A DNA stretch of 64,000 nucleotides from an uncultured Tropicimonas sp. (lineage in GTDB: Bacteria; Pseudomonadota; Alphaproteobacteria; Rhodobacterales; Rhodobacteraceae), in the NCBI GenBank assembly GCA_947497945.1, contig CANMIP010000008.1, positions 1 to 64,000 on the forward strand, written 5' to 3'. This document shows positions 15,893 to 25,369 of this stretch, piece by piece. The notes beneath the pieces are model-generated. The model did no database searches, was not told the origin of the DNA, and worked only from the letters and a program-made list of their open reading frames with translations. Numbering within the stretch: position 1 is the first letter of the stretch; the number at the start of each line of letters is the position of its first letter. The translations under genes were made by a program, and so were the position numbers.

Positions 15893-18286
15893 ATGACTTC
15901 CGCCGATATGAAAGACGCCATTCTCCATCACCTGACCTACACGCAGGGCAAGGACGCCGCTCATGCGCAGATCTATGACTGGCGCATGGCCCTTTCCTAT
16001 GCCGTGCGCGACAAGATCGTCGATCGCTGGTTCGAGGCGACGCGCCGCGCCTATGCGGAGCAGCGCAAGCGGGTCTATTACCTGTCGCTCGAATTCCTGA
16101 TCGGCCGACTCCTGAAGGATGCCGTGGTCAACATGCGCCTCGAGGAGGCGGTCACCGACGCGCTGCGCCAGCTTGGCGTGCCCTGGGACGAGATCATCGA
16201 AGACGAGCCGGATGCCGCGCTCGGCAATGGCGGCCTTGGTCGCCTGGCCGCCTGTTTCATGGAGAGCCAGGCCACGCTGGGCCTGCCGGCGATGGGCTAT
16301 GGCATCCGCTACGAGAACGGCCTCTTCCGCCAGAGCTTCGAGGATGGCCGCCAGGTCGAGGAGCCGGAAGACTGGCTGAGCCAGACCCATGCCTGGGAAT
16401 TCGTACGCCCTGAGGTCTCGATCGATATCGGCTTCGGCGGCCATGTGCAGGAGATCGGCAGCCGCGCCAACTGGTACCCCTCCGAGATGCTGATCGCCAT
16501 GGCGCATGACACGCCGGTCATCGGCTGGAAGGGCCGCTGGGGCAACACGCTGCGGCTCTGGGAAGGCCGGCCGATGCATGGTTTCGACCTCGCCCGCTTC
16601 AACCGCGGCGAATATGCCGCCGCCGCCGAGCCGGAGGCGCTGGCGCGCACGCTCTCGCGCGTGCTCTACCCGGACGATCACACCGACCAGGGCAAGGAGC
16701 TGCGCCTCAAGCAGGAATTCTTCCACACCGCCGCCTCGCTCCGGGACATCATTCGCCGCTTCGAGAGCGAGTATGACGATCTGCGCCTGCTGCCCAAGAA
16801 GGCCGCGATCCAGATCAACGACACCCACCCGGCGATTGCCGGCCCCGAGCTTGTCCGCATTCTGCATGACGAGCGCGGCATCGATTTCGAAGAGGCCGTG
16901 GGCATTGCGCGCAACACGATCTCCTACACCAACCACACGCTGCTGCCGGAAGCGCTGGAGACCTGGGGCGAAGCCCGCATGGGTCGCCTGCTGCCGCGCC
17001 ACATGCAGCTCATCGACCGGATCGACGACCTGCACCGCCGCGAGACCGGCACCGACCATGTCAACGCCCACCAGCACGGCAAGGTCCATATGGGCACGCT
17101 GGGCTTCATCATGGCGCACAAGGTCAACGGCGTGGCAGCACTCCATACCGAGCTGCAGAAGACCACCGTCTTCAAGGAGCTGCACGAGCTGCACCCGGAC
17201 CGCATCGTCAACCAGACCAATGGCGTCACGCCGCGCCGCTGGCTGCTGTCCTGCAACCCGCGCCTGGCCGGGCTCATCACCGAGACGATCGGCGACAGCT
17301 GGGTCGATCACGCCGAGGAGCTGAAGGGCCTGGAGCCCTCCGCGCAGGATGCCGGCTGGGTGGAGAAATTCGCCGCCGCAAAGCGCGCCAACAAGGTCGA
17401 CCTGTCGAACTGGGTCGCCGAGACGCTGGAAATCGGTCTCGACCCGGATGCCATCTTCGATATCCAGGTCAAGCGGATCCACGAATACAAGCGCCAGCAC
17501 ATGAACCTGCTGGAGACCATCGCCCATTGGCTGGAGATCCGCGACAACCCGAATGCCGGCTGGGTGCCGCGGGTGAAGATCTTCGGCGGCAAGGCCTTCC
17601 CGAACTACACCTATGCCAAGGAAATGGTGCGCCTGGCCAATGACATGGCCAGGATGATGAACAGCGATCCGCTGACCTCGCGCTATCTCAAGGTCGTGTT
17701 CCCGCCGAACTACAACGTGTCGCTCGCCGAGCGCCTGATCCCGGCCGCCGATCTCTCCGAGCAGATCTCGACCGCGGGCAAGGAAGCTTCCGGCACCGGC
17801 AACATGAAGTTCTCGCTCAACGGTGCGCTGACCATTGGCACGCTGGACGGCGCCAATGTGGAGATTCGCGACCTGGTGGGGCCGGAGAATTTCTTCCTCT
17901 TCGGCATGACCGCCGATGAAGTGATGGAACGCCGCGCCGAGGGTGGCCATGCCGCCCGCGCCATCGCCGACGATCCGCGCCTCGCCCGCGCGCTCGATGC
18001 AATCCGCTCGGGACGCTTCAGCCCCGACGAGCCCGGCCGCTATCACATGATCACGGATAACCTGAGCCATCACGACTATTTCATGGTCTGCTCGGACTTC
18101 TCCGATTACTGGCGCGCGCAGCGCGAGGTCGACGCAGCCTTCCAGGACAAGGCGAACTGGATGCGCATGGCGGTGCTCAACACCGCACGCACCGGCTGGT
18201 TCAGCTCGGACCGCACCATTCGCGGTTACATGAAGGATATCTGGGACGTGGAGGCTGCGCCGCTGGTCGATCTCGCCGCAGAATGA
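15893..18286 (+). CDS. glgP: glycogen/alpha-glucan phosphorylase
   Basis: GlgP removes glucose from glycogen chain ends with phosphate, giving glucose 1-phosphate. The 797-residue protein covers the family's full length. YYLSLEFLIGR, ALGNGGLGRLAACFMES and the PLP site EASGTGNMKFSLNGALTIGTLDGANVEI region are intact. The ATG at MTSADMKDAILHHL is chosen because the 37 codons upstream look non-coding. It is first in a seven-gene glycogen operon, so degradation, synthesis and debranching enzymes share one transcript. Confidence 0.96.
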   Translation: MTSADMKDAILHHLTYTQGKDAAHAQIYDWRMALSYAVRDKIVDRWFEATRRAYAEQRKRVYYLSLEFLIGRLLKDAVVNMRLEEAVTDALRQLGVPWDEIIEDEPDAALGNGGLGRLAACFMESQATLGLPAMGYGIRYENGLFRQSFEDGRQVEEPEDWLSQTHAWEFVRPEVSIDIGFGGHVQEIGSRANWYPSEMLIAMAHDTPVIGWKGRWGNTLRLWEGRPMHGFDLARFNRGEYAAAAEPEALARTLSRVLYPDDHTDQGKELRLKQEFFHTAASLRDIIRRFESEYDDLRLLPKKAAIQINDTHPAIAGPELVRILHDERGIDFEEAVGIARNTISYTNHTLLPEALETWGEARMGRLLPRHMQLIDRIDDLHRRETGTDHVNAHQHGKVHMGTLGFIMAHKVNGVAALHTELQKTTVFKELHELHPDRIVNQTNGVTPRRWLLSCNPRLAGLITETIGDSWVDHAEELKGLEPSAQDAGWVEKFAAAKRANKVDLSNWVAETLEIGLDPDAIFDIQVKRIHEYKRQHMNLLETIAHWLEIRDNPNAGWVPRVKIFGGKAFPNYTYAKEMVRLANDMARMMNSDPLTSRYLKVVFPPNYNVSLAERLIPAADLSEQISTAGKEASGTGNMKFSLNGALTIGTLDGANVEIRDLVGPENFFLFGMTADEVMERRAEGGHAARAIADDPRLARALDAIRSGRFSPDEPGRYHMITDNLSHHDYFMVCSDFSDYWRAQREVDAAFQDKANWMRMAVLNTARTGWFSSDRTIRGYMKDIWDVEAAPLVDLAAE

Positions 18287-18330
18287 AATTCCCCGCTTGC
18301 GGATGGGGTGTACAGGAGTAGCTTGAAGTC

Positions 18331-20547
18331 ATGACCGATACCCCAGCCAAATACCCGCAATTGCCGCTGAGCCCCGACACGGCCCAGCAGATCGCCGCAG
18401 GCGCCCTGAGAGACCCGTTCTCCATTCTCGGCCCGCACGAGGCCGAGGATGGCAGCGTCTGGGTCACGGTGTTCGACCCGGGCGCGGTCCACATGACGGT
18501 GATCACCGAGCATGAGGAATTCCCGCTCTACCATTTCGACGGGGTGCCCGGCGTGTTCTGCGGCCAGCTGGACGGGCGGGTCCATTACCGCCTGCGCGGC
18601 ATGAATGCCAATGACGAGACCTGGGAGAACGAGGATCCCTATCGTTTCGGCCCGGTGATCGGCGAGATGGACGAATACCTGCTCGCCGAGGGCACCCATC
18701 AGCGCATCTGGCAGGTGCTTGGCGCGCATGTGATGGAGCATGAAGGGGTTCAGGGCACGCATTTCGCGGTCTGGGCGCCAAATGCGCAGCGGGTGTCGGT
18801 GATCTGCGACTACAATTCCTGGGACGGGCGTCGCAACCCGATGCGACTGCGTGGGGCGACCGGTGTCTGGGAGATCTTCCTGCCCGCGATCGGCGAAGGC
18901 GCTCCGTACAAATACGAAATCATCGGCGCGCAGGGCCAGCTCATGGCCGCCAAGGCGGACCCGGTCGGCTTCGGCTCCGAGCACCCGCCGGCAACGGCGA
19001 GCGTGGTGCGCGACATTTCCGGCTATGGCTGGGACGACGATGGCTGGATGCATCACCGGCGCGAGAAGAACGCGCATGATGCACCGATGTCGATCTACGA
19101 AGTGCATCTGGGCAGCTGGAAGCGCAAGGTCGACGAGGGCAATCGCCCGCTCTCCTATCAGGAAGCCGCGGTCGAGCTTGTCGATTACGCCAAGGATATG
19201 GGCTTCACCCACCTGGAATTCCTGCCCATCAGCGAATTCCCCTTCGACGGCTCCTGGGGCTACCAGCCGATCGGGCTGTTCGCGCCGACCGTGCGCCACG
19301 GCCCGCCGCATGAATTCCGCGATCTCGTGGAAGCGGCGCACCAGGCGGGTCTGGGCGTCATCCTCGACTGGGTGCCGGGCCATTTCCCGACCGATATCCA
19401 CGGGCTGGGCCAGTTCGACGGCACCTCGCTCTATGAGCATGCCGACCCGAAAGAGGGCTTCCACCAGGACTGGAACACCCTGATCTACAATTTCGGCCGC
19501 ACCGAAGTTGCCAATTTCCTGATTTCCAACGCGCTGTACTGGCTGGAGGAATATCACGTCGACGGGCTCAGGGTCGATGCCGTGGCCTCGATGCTCTATC
19601 GCGACTACAGCCGCGAAGACGGCGAGTGGATCCCCAACAAGGATGGCGGGCGCGAGAATCTCGAAGCCATCGACCTGCTGCAGCGGACCAACACGATCTG
19701 CTATGGCGAAGTGCCGGGCATCATGACGGCGGCCGAAGAGAGCACCTCCTTCCCCGGCGTCTCCAAGCCGGTGGATTCGGGCGGGCTCGGCTTCGGCTTC
19801 AAGTGGAACATGGGCTGGATGAACGACACGCTGGATTACATCTCGCGCGATCCGATCCACCGCCGGCATCATCACCACCAGATGACCTTCGGCATCCACT
19901 ATGCCTTCAGCGAGAATTTCATCCTGCCGATCAGCCATGACGAGGTCGTGCATGGCAAGGGCTCGATGATCGGCAAGATGCCGGGGCTGGAGGGCGAGAA
20001 ATTCGCCAATCTGCGCGCCTATTACGGTTTCATGTGGGGCCATCCGGGCAAGAAGCTGCTCTTCATGGGCAACGAGATCGCCCAGTGGTCGGAATGGAAC
20101 AACAACGACCAGCTCGATTGGGCGGCGACCGAATACTACACCCATGGCGGGGTGCAGAAGCTCGTCCGCGATCTGAACTTCACCTATCGCGAGACGCCGG
20201 GCCTTTACCGGAAGGATTGTGAGCCGGGCGGGTTCGAATGGCTCGAAGCCAATGACATGGACAATTCCGTCTATGCCTGGATCCGCCGCGGCGGCGCGGA
20301 GGACGCGGAGGTCGTGGTTGCCAGCAACTTCACGCCGCTTGAACGGTTCGGCTATCGCATCGGGCTTCCGGCCGAGGGCAAGTGGCGGATGGCGATCAAC
20401 ACCGACGCCAAGGAATATGGTGGCGAGGGCCGGGGCGACATGAACGGCGTCACGGCGGAGGAGACACCATGGCACGGGCAGGATTTCTCTGCGCCCGTAA
20501 CCTTGCCGCCGCTTTCAACCGTCATTCTGGTGCGCGAAAGCGACTGA
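18331..20547 (+). CDS. glgB: 1,4-alpha-glucan branching enzyme
   Basis: GlgB introduces alpha-1,6 branches into glycogen. The 738-residue protein has an N-terminal GlgB domain, a CBM48 module (about 120-220, THFAVWAPNAQRVSV) and a GH13 barrel. The nucleophile aspartate is in DGLRVDAVASMLY, the acid glutamate in the GIMTAAEEST stretch and the transition-state residues in LPISHDEVVHGKGSM. It starts 44 bases after glgP and is preceded by AGGAG. The C-terminal beta domain is complete. Confidence 0.97.
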   Translation: MTDTPAKYPQLPLSPDTAQQIAAGALRDPFSILGPHEAEDGSVWVTVFDPGAVHMTVITEHEEFPLYHFDGVPGVFCGQLDGRVHYRLRGMNANDETWENEDPYRFGPVIGEMDEYLLAEGTHQRIWQVLGAHVMEHEGVQGTHFAVWAPNAQRVSVICDYNSWDGRRNPMRLRGATGVWEIFLPAIGEGAPYKYEIIGAQGQLMAAKADPVGFGSEHPPATASVVRDISGYGWDDDGWMHHRREKNAHDAPMSIYEVHLGSWKRKVDEGNRPLSYQEAAVELVDYAKDMGFTHLEFLPISEFPFDGSWGYQPIGLFAPTVRHGPPHEFRDLVEAAHQAGLGVILDWVPGHFPTDIHGLGQFDGTSLYEHADPKEGFHQDWNTLIYNFGRTEVANFLISNALYWLEEYHVDGLRVDAVASMLYRDYSREDGEWIPNKDGGRENLEAIDLLQRTNTICYGEVPGIMTAAEESTSFPGVSKPVDSGGLGFGFKWNMGWMNDTLDYISRDPIHRRHHHHQMTFGIHYAFSENFILPISHDEVVHGKGSMIGKMPGLEGEKFANLRAYYGFMWGHPGKKLLFMGNEIAQWSEWNNNDQLDWAATEYYTHGGVQKLVRDLNFTYRETPGLYRKDCEPGGFEWLEANDMDNSVYAWIRRGGAEDAEVVVASNFTPLERFGYRIGLPAEGKWRMAINTDAKEYGGEGRGDMNGVTAEETPWHGQDFSAPVTLPPLSTVILVRESD

Positions 20548-20577
20548 CGACAGGACCATCAGGAGGAGAACCACCCC

Positions 20578-21846
20578 ATGCCGAACTCTCACTTGAGACT
20601 TTCCTCGAGGGCGATGGCCTTCGTTCTGGCCGGCGGCCGCGGCAGCCGACTGAAAGAGCTGACCGACACCCGCGCCAAGCCCGCCGTCTATTTCGGCGGC
20701 AAGGTGCGGATCATCGATTTCGCACTGTCCAACGCGCTGAATTCCGGCATTCGGAAGATGGCGATCGCCACGCAATACAAGGCGCATTCGCTGATCCGCC
20801 ATTGCCAGCGCGGCTGGGGCTTCTTCCGCGCCGAGCGGAACGAGTTCCTCGACATCCTGCCCGCCTCGCAGCGGATGGGCGGCGAGAACTGGTATGTCGG
20901 CACCGCCGACGCCGTGCACCAGAATATCGACATCATCGACAGCTATCACGTGGATTACCTCGTCGTGCTCGCGGGCGACCATATCTACAAGATGGATTAC
21001 GAGATGATGCTCGAGCAGCATGTCAACGAGGGCGCGGATGTGACCATCGGCTGCCTGACCGTGCCGCGCGAAGAGGCTTCGGCCTTCGGTGTCATGGATG
21101 TGGATGCGACCTCCCGGATCATCGACTTCATGGAGAAACCCGAGGACCCGCCGGGGACGCCGGACGATCCGAACGTGACCCTGGCTTCGATGGGCATCTA
21201 TGTCTTCAGCTGGAAATTCCTGCGCGAGCTGCTGCTCGAGGACGCCAAGGACACCAACTCCAGCCATGATTTCGGCCATGACCTGATCCCGCATATCGTC
21301 AAGAACGGCAAGGCGGTGGCGCATCGCTTCTCCGACAGCTGCGTCAAGTCCGACCCCAACGCCCCGGCCTATTGGCGCGACGTGGGGACGGTCGATGCGT
21401 TCTGGAAGGCCAATATCGACTTGACCGATTTCACCCCGGAGCTCAATCTCTGGGACCAGGACTGGCCGATCTGGACCTATTCGGAATCGGTGCCACCGGC
21501 GAAGTTCATCCATGACGAGGAAAACCGGCGCGGCATGGCCATTTCCTCCATGATCTCGGGCGGATGCATCGTCTCCGGTACGGAGATCCGCAATTCGCTG
21601 CTCGGCACGATGGTAAACACCAACTCCTACGCGGTGCTCGACCATTCGGTTGTCCTGCCTTACGCGTCCGTTGCCCGGCATGCGCGGCTCACCAATGCAG
21701 TGATCGACCGTGGCGTGTCCATTCCCGAAGGACTGATCGTGGGCGAAGATCCCACGGAAGACGCGAAGTGGTTCCGCGTTTCCGAGAAAGGGATCACCCT
21801 GATCACCCAGGACATGCTCGACAGAAGGGAAGCCGCGCTCTCATGA
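20578..21846 (+). CDS. glgC: glucose-1-phosphate adenylyltransferase
   Basis: GlgC makes ADP-glucose, the committed donor for glycogen synthesis. The 422-residue protein shows the nucleotide-binding [13 protein letters not shown] (about 17-29), the [19 protein letters not shown] stretch holding the allosteric arginine/lysine region, and [11 protein letters not shown]. The C-terminal left-handed helix domain follows ([14 protein letters not shown]). A strong AGGAGGA precedes the ATG. Its TGA overlaps the ATG of glgA (ATGA). Confidence 0.97.
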   Translation: MPNSHLRLSSRAMAFVLAGGRGSRLKELTDTRAKPAVYFGGKVRIIDFALSNALNSGIRKMAIATQYKAHSLIRHCQRGWGFFRAERNEFLDILPASQRMGGENWYVGTADAVHQNIDIIDSYHVDYLVVLAGDHIYKMDYEMMLEQHVNEGADVTIGCLTVPREEASAFGVMDVDATSRIIDFMEKPEDPPGTPDDPNVTLASMGIYVFSWKFLRELLLEDAKDTNSSHDFGHDLIPHIVKNGKAVAHRFSDSCVKSDPNAPAYWRDVGTVDAFWKANIDLTDFTPELNLWDQDWPIWTYSESVPPAKFIHDEENRRGMAISSMISGGCIVSGTEIRNSLLGTMVNTNSYAVLDHSVVLPYASVARHARLTNAVIDRGVSIPEGLIVGEDPTEDAKWFRVSEKGITLITQDMLDRREAALS

Positions 21847-23279
21847 AAGTCCTCTCCGTTGCCTCGGAAATCGCCCCGCTGATCAAGACGGGCGGGCTGG
21901 CCGATGTTGCCGGCGCATTGCCCGCCGCCCTCAAGGGGGTTGGCGTGGACATGCGCACGCTGGTGCCGGGCTATCCCAAGATCCTCAAGGCGCTTGGCGA
22001 GGGACGGCAGGTGATGACGGATGGGGACCTCTTCGGAGGTCCCGTCCAGGTCCTGTACGGGACGATCGGCGATCTTGAACTCTATGTGCTTGACGCCGAA
22101 CATCTTTTCTATCGCGACGGTGGCCCCTACGCGGCACCGGACGGCTTCGACTGGTGGGACAACTCCGAACGCTTCGCCGCGCTGTGCTGGATCGGCGCGC
22201 GGCTGGCCAATGAAGGCCAGATCCACGGCTGGAAGCCCGATATCGTCCATGCCCATGACTGGCAGGGCGGGCTGACGCCGGTCTACATGCAGCGGCTTGG
22301 CGCCGCGCATACGGTCGGCTCGGTGATGACGATCCACAACATCGCCTTCACCGGATCCGCCGGCCCGGAAATGGTCCACCGGCTGCGCCTGCCGATGGAA
22401 GGCTACAATGCCGGCGGGTTCGAGTTTTTTGGCCGGATCTCGGCGCTGAAGGCCGGCATCGCCTATGCCGACAAGGTCAACACCGTCTCGCCGACCTATG
22501 CCGAGGAGCTCAAGACGCCCGAATTCGGCATGGGATTCGATGGCACGCTGGGCTTCAAGGGCGCGAATTTCACCGGCATTCTCAACGGGATCGACACCGA
22601 TTACTGGAATCCGGAGACGGATGCCCATATCGAGGGCTACAAGGTCCTGCGCGGCAAGGCCAAAGCCCGTGCGGCGCTCTGCGAGGAGATGCGGCTGGAC
22701 CCGGACGGCGGCCCGCTCTGCGTCGTCGTCTCGCGGCTGACAGACCAGAAGGGGATGGACCTGCTGCTGCACGCCCTGCCCCGGCTGATCGAGCGCGGCG
22801 GCAAGCTCTGCCTGCTCGGCTCCGGCGATCCCTGGTTCGAAGAAAAGTTCCTCGAAGCGGCGGTCGAGAATCCCGGCCAGGTCGCGGTGCGGATCGGTTA
22901 TGACGAGCCGCTCAGCCACCGGATCATCGCCGGCGGCGATGCGATCCTCGTGCCGTCGAGATTCGAGCCCTGCGGGCTGACCCAGCTTTACGGGCTGCGA
23001 TATGGCACGGTTCCGGTCGTGGCGAAGACCGGCGGGCTGGCCGATACGATCATTCCGTTGACGGTGGCGACGAAGATTGGCAAGGTCGCGACCGGTCTCC
23101 ATCATGAACCCGGTTCGCAAGAAGCGCTGGTGGCCGCGATCGACACGTTGTGCGACGTCTGGGCCGAGCCGAAACTCTACCAGACATTGCAGCGCAACGG
23201 AATGAAACACCCCGTCGGATGGGAGGTCTCGGCGGCCGAATATGCGGCACTCTACAAGGCTGCGGCGAGGACCTCGTGA
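21843..23279 (+). CDS. glgA: glycogen synthase (ADP-glucose)
   Basis: This GT5 glycosyltransferase elongates alpha-1,4 chains from ADP-glucose. Its 478 residues include the ADP-glucose loop [13 protein letters not shown] starting at K15, a HAHDWQGGL motif, and the C-terminal [21 protein letters not shown] with the catalytic glutamate. The start is the ATG overlapping the glgC stop by four bases, since it gives the canonical [13 protein letters not shown] terminus. Its own TGA overlaps the GTG start of glgX. Confidence 0.97.
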   Translation: MKVLSVASEIAPLIKTGGLADVAGALPAALKGVGVDMRTLVPGYPKILKALGEGRQVMTDGDLFGGPVQVLYGTIGDLELYVLDAEHLFYRDGGPYAAPDGFDWWDNSERFAALCWIGARLANEGQIHGWKPDIVHAHDWQGGLTPVYMQRLGAAHTVGSVMTIHNIAFTGSAGPEMVHRLRLPMEGYNAGGFEFFGRISALKAGIAYADKVNTVSPTYAEELKTPEFGMGFDGTLGFKGANFTGILNGIDTDYWNPETDAHIEGYKVLRGKAKARAALCEEMRLDPDGGPLCVVVSRLTDQKGMDLLLHALPRLIERGGKLCLLGSGDPWFEEKFLEAAVENPGQVAVRIGYDEPLSHRIIAGGDAILVPSRFEPCGLTQLYGLRYGTVPVVAKTGGLADTIIPLTVATKIGKVATGLHHEPGSQEALVAAIDTLCDVWAEPKLYQTLQRNGMKHPVGWEVSAAEYAALYKAAARTS

Positions 23280-25369
23280 GACACCCGGAATTCGTGATTT
23301 CGGCCGGCCGCCCGGCACCGCTCGGCGCGACCTTTGATGGCGACGGCGTGAATTTCGCCGTCTTCTCTCAACATGCGACCGCGATGGAGGTCTGCCTGTT
23401 CTCTTCGGACGGCAAGACCGAGACCCAGCGGCTGCGGCTGCCGGAGCGCGATGGCGATGTCTGGTACGGCTATATTTCCGGCCTGCGCCCGGGCCAGTTC
23501 TATGGCCTGCGCGCCCATGGCCCCTACCGGCCCGACGAGGGGCATCGGTTCAACCCCAACAAGCTTCTGCTGGACCCCTATGCCAAGCGTCTGACCGGCA
23601 AGCCGGTCTGGCATGATGCGTTGATGGGCTACCAGATCGGCTCCAATGCGCGCGATCTCTCCTTCGACACCCGTGACAGCGCCCCCTACATGCCGCGCTG
23701 CGTGGTCGAGGACACGGCCTTTTCCTGGGGCTATGACAACCATCCGCGCACGCCGATCGCCGACACGATCATCTACGAGGCCCATGTGAAAGGGCTGACC
23801 CAGATGCATCCGGATGTGGCGCCGGAAGGCTGTTTCCTCGGTCTGGCGACGGATACGATGCTGGACTATTTCAACAAGCTCGGCATCACCGCGATCGAGC
23901 TCTTGCCAGTTCAGAGCTTCCTGACCGACCGGTTCCTCTTCGACAAGGGGTTGGAGAATTACTGGGGATACCAGACGCTTGGCTTCTTCGCGCCCGATCC
24001 GCGCTATCTCTCCGAGGGCAAGATCAGCGAGTTCCAGCAGATGGTCGCGCGGCTGCACCATGCCGGGATCGAGGTCATTCTCGACGTGGTCTACAACCAC
24101 ACCTGCGAGGGCAACGAACTGGGGCCGACGCTGAGCTTCCGCGGCCTCGACAACCGCTCTTATTACCGCCTGATCCAGGACAAGCGCTACTACATCAACG
24201 ATACCGGCACCGGCAACACGCTCAACCTCGATCACCCTATGGTCTTGCGCATGGTGATGGACAGCCTGCGCTACTGGGTGCAGGTCATGCATGTGGACGG
24301 CTTCCGCTTCGACCTCTGCTCGACGCTGGGGCGCACGGATTACGGCTTCGACGCCGGCGCGAGCTTCTTCGACGCGATCCGCCAGGACCCGGTGCTGACG
24401 CAGGTCAAGCTGATTGCGGAGCCTTGGGATGTCGGCCCCGGCGGCTACCGGCTCGGCGGCTTCCCCGCCCCCTTCCTCGAGTGGAACGACCGTTTCCGCG
24501 ACGGCATTCGCCGCTTCTGGCGCGGCGATGCCGGCCGCGCGCCCGATCTTGCCGGCCGTCTGACCGGCTCGGCCGCCGAATTCGACCATTCGGGACGCCC
24601 GGCCACGGCCTCGGTCAACCTGATCACCGCGCATGACGGTTTCACCCTGCAGGACACTGTCAGCTATAACGGCAAGCACAACCTGGCCAATGGCGAGGAC
24701 AATCGCGACGGCCATTCGGAGAACTATTCCGACAATTTCGGCTGGGAAGGCCCGACCGACGATCCGAAAGTCGTCGAGGCGCGCAACCGCCGCAAACGGG
24801 CGATGATCGCCACGCTGATGATGAGCCAGGGCACGCCGATGCTGCTGGCCGGCGACGAGCTGTCCAACAGCCAGAACGGCAACAACAACGCCTATGCGCA
24901 GGACAACGAAACCTCCTGGATCGACTGGGAAAATGCCGACATGGAGATGATGGAGTTCACGGCGGAGATGATCCGTTTCCGCCGCGAACACCCGATCCTG
25001 CGCCAGAAGGTCTTCCTGCACAGCCGCGAACGCCGCATCGACGGGCGCGAGGACCTGTTCTGGTGGCGCCCCGATGGCAAGCCGATGACAACGCCGGACT
25101 GGGTCGATCCGGGGCTGAAGCTGGTCTGTGTCGAGATGCGCACGGCCTCCGGCACACCGATTTACGCGGCCACCGAGAACGCGGTATTCGCTGTCTTCAA
25201 TGCGGGCGGCGCGTCGAAGGTGCAGCTGCCCAATCCGCCCAAGGATACACGCTGGATCTGGTCCATCGACACGGCAGAGCCCGGTCGCGGAGAGCGTCCG
25301 GTGAGAAAGCTGGAGGTCAGTGTGGAAGCACAGACGGTCGCGATTTTCGTACTGGAATCTGCAAAATGA
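23276..25369 (+). CDS. glgX: glycogen debranching enzyme GlgX (isoamylase type)
   Basis: GlgX hydrolyses the alpha-1,6 branches left after phosphorylase action. The 697-residue protein has the CBM48 N-terminus (GATFDGDGVNFAVFSQ) and GH13 barrel motifs: VIYEAHVKGLT, ILDVVYNHTCEGN, DGFRFDLCSTLGR with the nucleophile and LIAEPWDVGPGGY with the acid. The start is inferred as GTG at 23276, overlapping the glgA stop (GTGA), because upstream in-frame ATGs lie deep inside glgA. Its stop overlaps the malQ ATG. Confidence 0.95.
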   Translation: MRHPEFVISAGRPAPLGATFDGDGVNFAVFSQHATAMEVCLFSSDGKTETQRLRLPERDGDVWYGYISGLRPGQFYGLRAHGPYRPDEGHRFNPNKLLLDPYAKRLTGKPVWHDALMGYQIGSNARDLSFDTRDSAPYMPRCVVEDTAFSWGYDNHPRTPIADTIIYEAHVKGLTQMHPDVAPEGCFLGLATDTMLDYFNKLGITAIELLPVQSFLTDRFLFDKGLENYWGYQTLGFFAPDPRYLSEGKISEFQQMVARLHHAGIEVILDVVYNHTCEGNELGPTLSFRGLDNRSYYRLIQDKRYYINDTGTGNTLNLDHPMVLRMVMDSLRYWVQVMHVDGFRFDLCSTLGRTDYGFDAGASFFDAIRQDPVLTQVKLIAEPWDVGPGGYRLGGFPAPFLEWNDRFRDGIRRFWRGDAGRAPDLAGRLTGSAAEFDHSGRPATASVNLITAHDGFTLQDTVSYNGKHNLANGEDNRDGHSENYSDNFGWEGPTDDPKVVEARNRRKRAMIATLMMSQGTPMLLAGDELSNSQNGNNNAYAQDNETSWIDWENADMEMMEFTAEMIRFRREHPILRQKVFLHSRERRIDGREDLFWWRPDGKPMTTPDWVDPGLKLVCVEMRTASGTPIYAATENAVFAVFNAGGASKVQLPNPPKDTRWIWSIDTAEPGRGERPVRKLEVSVEAQTVAIFVLESAK

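Noticed and set aside
15662-18073. 800-codon antisense open frame over glgP
   Set aside because: It is a by-product of high GC3 in the real gene; it has no family features, and glgP on the other strand is unambiguous.
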